Shown piece by piece: positions 14,575-20,770 of a stretch of 20,770 bases of DNA. The DNA lies in assembly GCA_964369265.1 (NCBI GenBank), contig CAYJEV010000025.1, positions 1 through 20,770 on the forward strand. Reading direction: 5' to 3'. This DNA comes from DAMCAP01 sp964369265 (lineage in GTDB: Bacteria; Bacillota; Clostridia; Oscillospirales; Ruminococcaceae). Made by a program: the position numbers and the translations under genes. The notes below the pieces were generated by a model that saw nothing but the letters and a program-made list of their open reading frames with translations, did no database searches and was not told the origin of the DNA. Every line of letters starts with the position of its first letter. Position 1 is the stretch's first letter.

Positions 14575-15957
14575 ATGGAGAACTTTTTCCAGCTAATCAA
14601 GAATAAAACCACAGTTAGAACAGAAGTTATTGGAGGTCTAACAACCTTCGTTACTATGGCATACATCCTAATCGTTAATCCAGCAACTATTTCGCAAGGC
14701 AACCCAGCGATTTTCAATGGCGTTTTCTTCGCAACTTGTATAGCTTCCTTCATTGGTACGCTAATGATGGCTTTATATGCAAACGCACCTCTAGCTCAAG
14801 CACCAGGAATGGGGCTTAACGCTTCCTTTGCTTTTGCTATAATGCCAGCAATGGCTGTTATCATTGGCGATCCTAACCTTGATATTGTATCTCAGTATCA
14901 GATGGCGCTTTCAGTTGTTTTGCTATCAGGTATTGTATTTTTAGCAATAACCTTCTTAGGTCTTAGAGAGATGGTTGTTTCTGCAATTCCTGGCTCTTTA
15001 AAAGCGGCTATTGGTGCTGGTATTGGTTTAATGCTTGCTATAATAGGTCTTAAGGGCGCTGGTATTGTTATTGCTGACCCAGCTATAATCATCAATATGG
15101 CTTCCCTAAACACATTAGATAACCCAGCTACACAATCAGCTCTGCTTGCATTATTAGGTCTTGTTATAATAACTGCTCTATATCACCTAAGATTCAAAGC
15201 AGCTATACTAATCGGTATCGCTATTACAACAATACTAGGATATATGATTGGTGTAAGCACAATTCCAGAAACATTTAGCTTTGACATTTCTGCACAAGCA
15301 GCCGATTTCTTTGCTGTTTCTTTCCTTAAAATTGATTTTAGTGTGTTCACAGCTGGCAGCTTGCTAACATCTATCACAACCATGATAGTGCTTATCATTT
15401 CCTTCTCTTTATCTGATATGTTTGACACAATCGGAACTGTGCTTGCAGTTGCAAAAGAGGGCGGACTTCAAGATGAAAACGGCAACATCCCTTTCATGAA
15501 AAAAGCCTTCTTCTCAGACGCTATAGCGACTATGGTTGGCGCATTAACAGGCACTTCAACTGTTACTACATATGTTGAATCTGCTGCTGGTATAGGTGCT
15601 GGCGCAAAGACAGGGCTTTCAAGCCTTGTGGTATCTTTGCTATTCTTAGCCTCTCTAATATTAGCACCAATTATGCTGTTAATTCCAGGCTACGCAACAG
15701 CTCCTGCGCTTATCTTTGTTGGAGCGTTAATGCTAAAGAACTTCAAGGATATCAACTATAACGATATGACACTAACTGTTCCAGCTCTGCTAACAGCTTT
15801 CTTAATGCCTCTAACTTCCTCTATCGCAACTGGTATTTCCATTGGTATTTTAAGCTATGTTGTTCTAAAGCTTGTAACAGGAGGCTACAGAGAGGTTAAA
15901 CCTCTAACTTATATTCTAGCCGTTCTATTCATACTAAAGTTCTCCATTGGAGCTTAA
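14575..15957 (+). CDS. NCS2-family purine permease, AzgA/PbuG-like (460 aa)
   Basis: This inner-membrane transporter of the NCS2 superfamily, COG2252 branch, imports purine bases such as adenine, guanine or hypoxanthine, usually with protons. It has about 12-14 hydrophobic segments. Diagnostic stretches are EVIGGLTTFVTMAYILIVNP near the N-terminus, QAPGMGLNASFAF in the substrate region, SLSDMFDTIGT in the middle and GTSTVTTYVESAAGIGAG after it. The substrate cannot be fixed from sequence. The start ATG 14575 has AGGAG at seven bases; an upstream in-frame ATG at 14512 lies inside the preceding terminator. TTGACA at 14540-14545 may be a -35 element, but no well-spaced -10 follows. I see no purine riboswitch in the short leader. 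Confidence 0.93.
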   Translation: MENFFQLIKNKTTVRTEVIGGLTTFVTMAYILIVNPATISQGNPAIFNGVFFATCIASFIGTLMMALYANAPLAQAPGMGLNASFAFAIMPAMAVIIGDPNLDIVSQYQMALSVVLLSGIVFLAITFLGLREMVVSAIPGSLKAAIGAGIGLMLAIIGLKGAGIVIADPAIIINMASLNTLDNPATQSALLALLGLVIITALYHLRFKAAILIGIAITTILGYMIGVSTIPETFSFDISAQAADFFAVSFLKIDFSVFTAGSLLTSITTMIVLIISFSLSDMFDTIGTVLAVAKEGGLQDENGNIPFMKKAFFSDAIATMVGALTGTSTVTTYVESAAGIGAGAKTGLSSLVVSLLFLASLILAPIMLLIPGYATAPALIFVGALMLKNFKDINYNDMTLTVPALLTAFLMPLTSSIATGISIGILSYVVLKLVTGGYREVKPLTYILAVLFILKFSIGA

Positions 15958-15968
15958 ACCACAAATAC

Positions 15969-16007
15969 AAAATAGCTGTGATGAATTTTCTCATCGCAGC
16001 TATTTTT
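15969..16007. terminator. Shared bidirectional terminator between convergent genes
   Basis: A 16-bp stem with one G-T pair joins 15969-15984 to 15991-16006 around a 6-nt loop. A/T ends on both sides give T-rich tails in both directions. It lies between the permease stop (15957) and the minus-strand gene ending at 16012, so it probably serves both. Confidence 0.9.
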
Positions 16008-16011
16008 GTTG

Positions 16012-17460
16012 CTATCTTTTAGTTCTAAAAAACTCTGGATTCATAAATGGAACTACAAGCTGACAAACCTCGTTATTTTCATCATAGCCAAAGTATCCTG
16101 TATAGATGCCATCTCCCATACCGCTAGAAAATAAAGTCATTTTTAAGCTTGTATTTGGTAGAGTCCACTCAATGAAATCTCCTCTTTGCCCAAGTTCTGG
16201 ATATTTTCTCTGCGTTTCGCTGAACTTCTCGCCAAAATAATCATTGTAGATGTTTTTATCTGGATTGTTACTATGCCAATCTGCCCTAAAGCTGTAATAA
16301 GTATCGGCAGTGAATAAATCAGAGAAGGAAGCAAGTCCTGTATCAACGCCAAACACTGATAGCGCATTTTCCTTATCCTCTTCACCAGAACCTTTTGGCA
16401 ATGCAAGCTCATATCTAACAGCTTTGTTGTTATTAACTATTATTCGTGCGGCAATTGTCCTTAAGCCAGCCATTGGAAAATTCCCTCTAGCGAGCTCGAT
16501 GTCATATGAGCCAATAGGAAGCTTTTGTTCTAGTACGGTTTGATATTTTGTTCCTAAATACGCTATTGGATCGGCTAACACTACCTCTCCTGTCGGAAAA
16601 TCAGTCTTGCCAATATTGATAAGCTTAATGTCCTCTGCTTCTGTAAATAGCATTTCAAAGAAAAAGTTTTCGTAGCTATCTGCATTTAAAAACTTCAAGT
16701 TCTTCTCAAAAGCAAGCTGAACTGGTGTTTTAATGTCATCAGCAGTTTCTCCCTCAGCTAGAAATGCGAACAAATCCCTATGCATTGGCATTAGCATAGT
16801 TTGGACTTCTTTTTCGTCTGCATAGGCTGAAATTCTTCTAATAGCCATTAAAGCCCTTTGTTTTAATTCTTTACTAAGCTTTCCTGTGATTCTAATTTGA
16901 GCGAAGGCAGCGCAGTAAGTCGATACAAAGCTAACATATGTTGCTTCTCCATCAGCCCTGTTCTGCTCGCTTGTATCAGTCGGCTCAACATATTTGCCAT
17001 ACTTCCACACATCAAGCACAAGATATTCTGGCAATAGGCTTATATCATAGCTCTCATTTTTAAGCTCGTGTTGATAGGTTAGGATTTGGGCGTATTTCAG
17101 CACATCAATCCCAACTGACTTATCAAATGGAGCGAAAGGCAACGCCTTTTGATAGTACAGTTCTGACTTAAAATGTCTAGTGAAATGAGGATGAAACAGC
17201 TCTTTTGTGAAGTAGTTCTTTGTTCCAACTTCGCAAAGATAATTTGTGTAGTCTTCCTGTTCGATTTCGCCTTTTTTTAACCTGCTTGCAATTTTCTTGT
17301 TGGCTGACTCTTCGCATTCTTCGGCAGTATCAAACTTAGTAGATTTATACTTTGCAATCTTGCCAGCCTCTCCATAAATAGTATATAGAGTGTTATCGCT
17401 ATAGTCTATTATCCAAAAATTCTCTTTTTCGCCTTTATTATCAACAAAACACCTTCTCAT
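16012..17460 (-). CDS. WGR domain-DUF4241 protein of unknown function (482 aa)
   Basis: The N-terminus (about 12-66: ENFWIIDYSDNTLYTIYGEA, then FDTAEECEESANKKIASRLKKGE) has the pattern of a WGR domain, found in PARPs and in bacterial MolR-like proteins and thought to bind nucleic acid, although the W-G-R triad itself is degenerate (YGE). A helical middle of about 200 residues (85-275) is unassigned. The C-terminus (about 280-475) matches DUF4241: GEVVLADPIAYLG (291-303), LPIGSYDIELARGNF, ARIIVNNNKAVRYELAL, FGVDTGLASFSD (370-381) and the ending SSGMGDGIYTGYFGYD. DUF4241 domains occur in genes associated with toxin-immunity systems among others, but no toxin is adjacent here. The ATG has AGGAG at about seven bases. 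It is the last gene of the prmC cluster, nine bp after the deacetylase. No function can be assigned. Confidence 0.8.
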   Translation of the reverse strand: MRRCFVDNKGEKENFWIIDYSDNTLYTIYGEAGKIAKYKSTKFDTAEECEESANKKIASRLKKGEIEQEDYTNYLCEVGTKNYFTKELFHPHFTRHFKSELYYQKALPFAPFDKSVGIDVLKYAQILTYQHELKNESYDISLLPEYLVLDVWKYGKYVEPTDTSEQNRADGEATYVSFVSTYCAAFAQIRITGKLSKELKQRALMAIRRISAYADEKEVQTMLMPMHRDLFAFLAEGETADDIKTPVQLAFEKNLKFLNADSYENFFFEMLFTEAEDIKLINIGKTDFPTGEVVLADPIAYLGTKYQTVLEQKLPIGSYDIELARGNFPMAGLRTIAARIIVNNNKAVRYELALPKGSGEEDKENALSVFGVDTGLASFSDLFTADTYYSFRADWHSNNPDKNIYNDYFGEKFSETQRKYPELGQRGDFIEWTLPNTSLKMTLFSSGMGDGIYTGYFGYDENNEVCQLVVPFMNPEFFRTKR

Positions 17461-17469
17461 ACAAAACTC

Positions 17470-18285
17470 CTATATATTATCTAATTTGCTAAGTATATCA
17501 TTTGAAAATTTCTCTAAATGCCTTTTCATAAACTGCTTCGCTGTCATGTCGCCATAAATTAAAGGGCTTAAATCCATAGCATAACTGCATGATTTAAGCT
17601 TATCAGTGCTGTGACTTGCTAGGAAAGTTGCATTTGCGCACCTTCTGCCCATTGTTGCGAGATCATATCTCTTCCCCCCATCAATTTGGCTAACAAAAGC
17701 AGAGAGTAGCTCTTTTTGAAGCTGTTCATTATCGCTAGTATCTAAAAGGAGCTTGTCCTCGTCAGCTAACCAGTCCAGTCCCCTCCACACCTCTGCACCA
17801 TACACTGCCTTCGGTCTGTCATTCTCGCTTAGACTTTTAAGCACCTTCACAACAAGCAAAGCAAGCCTTACATGTGTTTCATGCTTATCGGCTAAATTAT
17901 GTGTTATAACTATGCTAGGCTTTGCTTTTGAAACTAACTCTTTAAGCTCGTTAAATAAAGCTTCATCAGCCGCTTTAACTAAACTGCTCTTATACGAAAG
18001 TTGTATAGAACTAAAATCCCCAATTTTTGCAGCATTTTGTTGCTCAAGCTTTCTGATCTCAATCATTTCTTCAAAGCTAGTGTCGCTGTATCTTCCAGAT
18101 CGAGGAGAACCAGCTCCATCTGTAACAGTTATAGCAGTAAAATTCTTATCGGGATTATTAAAGCACTCAACAATTGATGAAGCAGCCATTATCTCAACAT
18201 CGTCTTGATGGGCTGCTATACATAAAATATCTGTTTCTTCAATATCATGAGCTAAAATAATTGATGCGTCTTTGTTATTAAACAT
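17470..18285 (-). CDS. PIG-L family deacetylase-like protein (271 aa)
   Basis: This is a zinc-dependent LmbE/PIG-L fold hydrolase. Relatives remove acetyl groups from GlcNAc-containing substrates (MshB, BshB) or from other sugars and antibiotics. The first metal motif is AAHQDDVE (His26, Asp28, Asp29; the usual AHPDDE has Pro where this has Gln). The second is HNLADKHETH (129-138), giving His129, Asp133, His135 and His138 in the expected H-x3-D-x-H-x2-H layout. VTDGAGSPRSGRYSD (54-68) is the typical substrate-side loop. The length is normal for a standalone enzyme and there is no signal peptide, so it should be cytosolic. Its ATG directly follows the prmC stop, with a GGGAGG ribosome binding site built from the last prmC codons. 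The substrate is unknown; bacillithiol-type chemistry is one option. Confidence 0.9.
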   Translation of the reverse strand: MFNNKDASIILAHDIEETDILCIAAHQDDVEIMAASSIVECFNNPDKNFTAITVTDGAGSPRSGRYSDTSFEEMIEIRKLEQQNAAKIGDFSSIQLSYKSSLVKAADEALFNELKELVSKAKPSIVITHNLADKHETHVRLALLVVKVLKSLSENDRPKAVYGAEVWRGLDWLADEDKLLLDTSDNEQLQKELLSAFVSQIDGGKRYDLATMGRRCANATFLASHSTDKLKSCSYAMDLSPLIYGDMTAKQFMKRHLEKFSNDILSKLDNI

Positions 18286-19065
18286 CTATTTCCTCCCATA
18301 AACACATCTGTCGTTACCAGTTAAATCTTTTACTATAGTAATTTCAGAATAGTCATTAGTCTTCAATATCTCGCTTACCTCTGCACCCTGATCATATCCT
18401 ATCTCAAAAACTAAATACCCTCCAGTTTTAAGGGCAAGTTTTGCAATCTTTGCAATACTAATATAGAATATTAAGCCATCTTCTCCCCCATCTAAAGCGA
18501 GATCAGGCTCAAACTTGACATTATCATCTAACGTTTTTATAACCTCTGTTTTAATGTAAGGGGGGTTAGAAACTAACAAGTCAAGCTCCTCCCCCTCTAA
18601 GCTAATATTTAGTACATCAGCTTTTTCAACAAAAGCCCTATCTGTCACTGCATTGCGCTCTATGTTCTTACTTATATAACCTATCGCAGTATCGGATATT
18701 TCATACATTCTAACACAAGATTCATTAAAGAGCCTTGCTAAAGTAATACCTATGCATCCAGAACCAGCGCAAAAATCAGCAATATTTAGGCTGTCATTCT
18801 TATTATATAGTTCTAAAATTTTATCAATTATTGTTTCTGTATCTTGCCGAGGAATTAAAACTCCCTCCCCAACAAAAAAATCATAACCATAAAATTCCCA
18901 TTCGCCAATTATGTATTGAAGCGGATAATTTTTTAGGTATAGCTCCAAATCCTCTCTAAAAGCTGTTGTGGGGGATGAAGATAGCTCTAATCCATGCTTT
19001 TTAAGCAGTTCTTTAACATCAAATGAAGAGAGGCTATAAGGCGCTATAAGCTCTCTTATAATCAT
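18286..19065 (-). CDS. prmC: Release factor glutamine methyltransferase PrmC (259 aa)
   Basis: PrmC methylates the glutamine of the GGQ motif in release factors RF1 and RF2, using S-adenosylmethionine. The N-terminal helical domain carries LQYIIGEWEFYG (about 49-60) and VLIPRQDTE (69-77). The Rossmann core has IADFCAGSGCIG (95-106), the SAM motif, and the catalytic NPPY (167-170). I chose ATG 19065 because it sits nine bases after GGAGGA and shares a base with the upstream stop (TAATG); an earlier in-frame GTG at 19071 would be only three bases from that site. The classical prfA partner is not adjacent here. Instead the gene overlaps the DUF1385 gene, a pairing seen in many Clostridia. Confidence 0.93.
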   Translation of the reverse strand: MIIRELIAPYSLSSFDVKELLKKHGLELSSSPTTAFREDLELYLKNYPLQYIIGEWEFYGYDFFVGEGVLIPRQDTETIIDKILELYNKNDSLNIADFCAGSGCIGITLARLFNESCVRMYEISDTAIGYISKNIERNAVTDRAFVEKADVLNISLEGEELDLLVSNPPYIKTEVIKTLDDNVKFEPDLALDGGEDGLIFYISIAKIAKLALKTGGYLVFEIGYDQGAEVSEILKTNDYSEITIVKDLTGNDRCVYGRK

Positions 19066-19994
19066 TACCACATATCCTCCGAAGCGTTTTCAGGTATGCA
19101 TATTTGCATTGCAGCTATAGCAATTTCAATTTGGCTATCGTCTGGCTCTGCTGTTGTAAGGTTTTGAAGCCAAATTCCAGGAGCAGAAATTGCACGAGTT
19201 ATGAAATTATCATATCGTCCAGCAAGCTTTATAATCTCATATGATATTCCGACAACCAAAGGAAGTAACACAATCTTTTGAACCACTCTCATTAAAACAC
19301 TTCCCCAACCAAGCTGAGAAAACACAAGCACAGACACCACCATTACAATTAAAAGAAAGCTTGTTCCACAACGTGGGTGAAAGCGTGTCTTAGGGCGAAT
19401 ATTCTCGACTGTCAATTCTTCGCCAGCCTCATAACAAGAAATAGTTTTATGCTCTGCACCATGATACTGAAACACCCTTTGTACGTCTGGTATTCTTGAC
19501 ATCAGCGCCATATACAAAATAAATATAGTTATTTTCGCAACAGATTCAACAACAGTTGAAAGCGACGCAGAAAGGTTTAGTGGCGAAAGCAAGCCAACAA
19601 GCAAGGTTGGTAACACCATAAACAAACCAACAGCAAGCGCAATTCCAGCAATAGCTGCAAATCCTGTCACAACTTTTGAGAAGTTATCTCCTAAAAGCTC
19701 CATAAGCTTTTTCTCAAATTTTGAAGGCTCTTCCTCCTCAATTTCAGCAAGCTCTGCAGAGCGCATCATGCATTTATATCCACTAATCATCATCGAAACA
19801 AAATTAAAGCTCCCTCTAACAAACGGTACTTTCTTATACCATACTTTTCCGCCTCTATTTGTTTCCCATTTCTCAATTACAATCTCTTTATTAGGCTTTC
19901 TAACAGCCATTGCTGACATGTTAGGGCCTTGCATTAAAATTCCTTCAATAAGGGCTTGTCCGCCTATTGAAGTTTTCTTTCTATCATTGCTCAA
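19065..19994 (-). CDS. DUF1385 membrane protein, PrmC-associated (309 aa)
   Basis: This is a conserved Gram-positive membrane protein of unknown function. The N-terminus KKTSIGGQALIEGILMQGPN (6-25) is the family hallmark. Two histidine-rich motifs, YHGAEHKTISCYEAGE (177-192) and FHPRCGTSF (205-213), suggest a metal site. There are about four hydrophobic helices: two closely spaced at 107-137, then 149-166, 212-229 and 236-252. The cytosolic C-terminus ends in EDMW. The start is TTG at 19994 with AAAGGAG seven bases upstream. The stop TAA overlaps the prmC ATG, so translation of the two is likely coupled. Family members are repeatedly found next to prmC and ribosome genes, but I know of no demonstrated activity. 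Confidence 0.92.
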   Translation of the reverse strand: MSNDRKKTSIGGQALIEGILMQGPNMSAMAVRKPNKEIVIEKWETNRGGKVWYKKVPFVRGSFNFVSMMISGYKCMMRSAELAEIEEEEPSKFEKKLMELLGDNFSKVVTGFAAIAGIALAVGLFMVLPTLLVGLLSPLNLSASLSTVVESVAKITIFILYMALMSRIPDVQRVFQYHGAEHKTISCYEAGEELTVENIRPKTRFHPRCGTSFLLIVMVVSVLVFSQLGWGSVLMRVVQKIVLLPLVVGISYEIIKLAGRYDNFITRAISAPGIWLQNLTTAEPDDSQIEIAIAAMQICIPENASEDMW

Positions 19995-20054
19995 TATTTT
20001 TCTCCTTTATTGTTCTCATTATCTTATGTAAAAAAATTATTCTTTGTTTTTATG

Positions 20055-20423
20055 CTAATTTATTCGTTGTGTAATTAGCTGAATTTGCTCTGGTACAACG
20101 CTCTTATTTTGAACTTCATTTGCATTAACATCAATTGTAATGACATCACCAATTACAAAATCATCATATTTTAAAAACTCGGTATCTCCTGTTTCATTTT
20201 CTGTGTAGATATACACTATATCATCGCTTTCAAGATTTATATAGCATTCTTCTCCTAAAATGCTATTATCATCTAAACTTTTAATGGTAAATCCATTGAG
20301 TTCTGAATTTATTGCAATAATCTCTGCATTAAGCCCAGCATAGCTTTGCACATCATTATTTGCACAAGCTGTAATTATCATAGTTAGAGCTAAAGCTAAT
20401 ACTAAGCTAAGTATCTTTTTCAT
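20055..20423 (-). CDS. Small putative lipoprotein (122 aa)
   Basis: The protein begins with a lipoprotein signal, MKKILSLVLALALTMIITAC, with a lipobox ITAC placing the lipidated residue at Cys20. It should therefore be anchored outside the cytoplasmic membrane. The mature part of about 100 residues is acidic and beta-rich (NGFTIKSLDDNSILGEECYI, then DDFVIGDVITIDV), a pattern like small OB-fold lipoproteins such as DUF3221/YobA types. That comparison is by eye only. The ATG is preceded by GGAGGA at a good distance. The Shine-Dalgarno region adjoins the start of a repeat copy that fills the upstream gap, and I see no clear promoter there. It probably acts as a single gene; no function can be assigned. 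Confidence 0.75.
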   Translation of the reverse strand: MKKILSLVLALALTMIITACANNDVQSYAGLNAEIIAINSELNGFTIKSLDDNSILGEECYINLESDDIVYIYTENETGDTEFLKYDDFVIGDVITIDVNANEVQNKSVVPEQIQLITQRIN

Positions 20424-20436
20424 TCAAAGTTCCTCC

Positions 20437-20530
20437 GTTGATTATTTAAGTGAATAGGTAAAAGTGAATAGTGAAGAGTGTTGGTGTTGTTTTATTTCGC
20501 CAAATGTTCGTAATAAAAAGATACATTATT
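20437..20530. repeat. Partial second copy of the left-end repeat
   Basis: 20440-20475 matches 145-180 with one mismatch over 36 bases (gattatttaagtgaatag, then taaaagtgaatagtgaa). Similarity continues more weakly (ggtgttgtttta against ggtgtcgcttt; gatacatta in both). The right half of the inverted repeat seen at the left end is missing here. This copy occupies the gap between the lipoprotein and VOC genes and reaches the VOC stop codon. Confidence 0.7.
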
Positions 20531-20770
20531 TATTAAATGAGCCGATTTCTATAAGATTACCCTCTGGGTCGGAAACATAACAAGTTCGTTGCCCCAAAGG
20601 TTCAGTGGTTGGCTCTAAAACAGGTTTAGCTCCTTTTGCGACTACTTTTTCAAAAGCTTTATCTACTTCTGCAAAATTTTCCACTTGTAATGCAATTTCA
20701 TAGTGTCCATTTATGCCCTGTGCAAATCCAAATGTTCTACCAGTCATTTTTTCAAAATCTTTTCTTCCGT
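20526..20770 (-). CDS. VOC/glyoxalase-family protein, 5' part beyond the window
   Basis: The visible part is the C-terminal half of a vicinal oxygen chelate (glyoxalase/bleomycin-resistance) protein. The second beta-alpha-beta-beta-beta module shows YEIALQVENFAEVDKAFEKV, GAKPVLEPTTEPLGQRTCYV and the ending DPEGNLIEIGSF, whose Glu is the usual metal ligand. The frame stays open from the Met at 20747 to the window edge (…GRKDFEK before it), so the gene begins outside and the internal Met is not the start. Members bind divalent metals and act on glyoxal adducts, fosfomycin, bleomycin or aromatic diols; the substrate is not predictable from this part. It is not obviously co-transcribed with the lipoprotein, as a repeat copy lies between them. 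Confidence 0.85.
   Translation of the reverse strand, partial: GRKDFEKMTGRTFGFAQGINGHYEIALQVENFAEVDKAFEKVVAKGAKPVLEPTTEPLGQRTCYVSDPEGNLIEIGSFNK

Noticed and set aside
16012..17460. Toxin-immunity module based on DUF4241
   Set aside because: No neighbouring gene resembles a polymorphic toxin or secretion marker; the neighbours are prmC and a PIG-L protein.

Overview
The window is about 20.8 kb of AT-rich DNA from a low-GC Firmicute, most likely a member of the Clostridia. This rests on the dgt-dnaG-sigma-A gene order, AGGAGG-type ribosome binding sites with several TTG and GTG starts, T-tailed hairpin terminators, and families common in Clostridia: a prmC-linked DUF1385 protein, a PF12897 aspartate aminotransferase, short GKCCEC proteins and an ITINGG-repeat secreted protein. 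A run of exactly 100 Ns (8015-8114) shows this is a draft or metagenome assembly. No prophage, insertion sequence, CRISPR array, rRNA or tRNA is visible.

Left part, minus strand (about 1-6900). An intergenic stretch of nested palindromes (1-280) and a hairpin terminator lie downstream of a minus-strand operon transcribed as dgt, dnaG, a first sigma-A-type factor, a second sigma-A-type factor, and an Rrf2-family regulator. This is the replication/transcription macromolecular synthesis operon, but with two adjacent, diverged housekeeping-type sigma genes and a redox-type regulator at its end. Upstream lie a YigZ/IMPACT protein and rpmE (ribosomal protein L31). rpmE has a roughly 190-nt hairpin-rich leader containing a sequence complementary to its own Shine-Dalgarno site.

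Middle (about 6900-9900). The divergent region between rpmE and the next gene holds a possible structured RNA and a strong terminator. It is followed by a secreted repeat protein with 28-residue beta-helix-like repeats, interrupted by the assembly gap. After its terminator, two tandem genes for 47-residue, eight-cysteine proteins sit on the minus strand.

Right part, plus strand (about 9900-16000). Ordinary metabolism: a phosphohexomutase, asparaginyl-tRNA synthetase followed by an aspartate-type aminotransferase, and an NCS2 purine permease, separated by clear terminators except between asnS and the aminotransferase.

Right end, minus strand (about 16000-20770). A tightly packed, overlapping cluster is transcribed as DUF1385 membrane protein, prmC (release factor methyltransferase), a PIG-L family deacetylase, and a WGR-DUF4241 protein. 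Upstream are a small lipoprotein and the 3' part of a VOC/glyoxalase gene running off the window. The stretch between these last two carries a partial second copy of the repeat seen at the left end.

The most interesting points are the two sigma factors, the L31 leader, the twin cysteine-rich microproteins, the WGR-DUF4241 fusion and the unexplained structured segment near 7200-7340.
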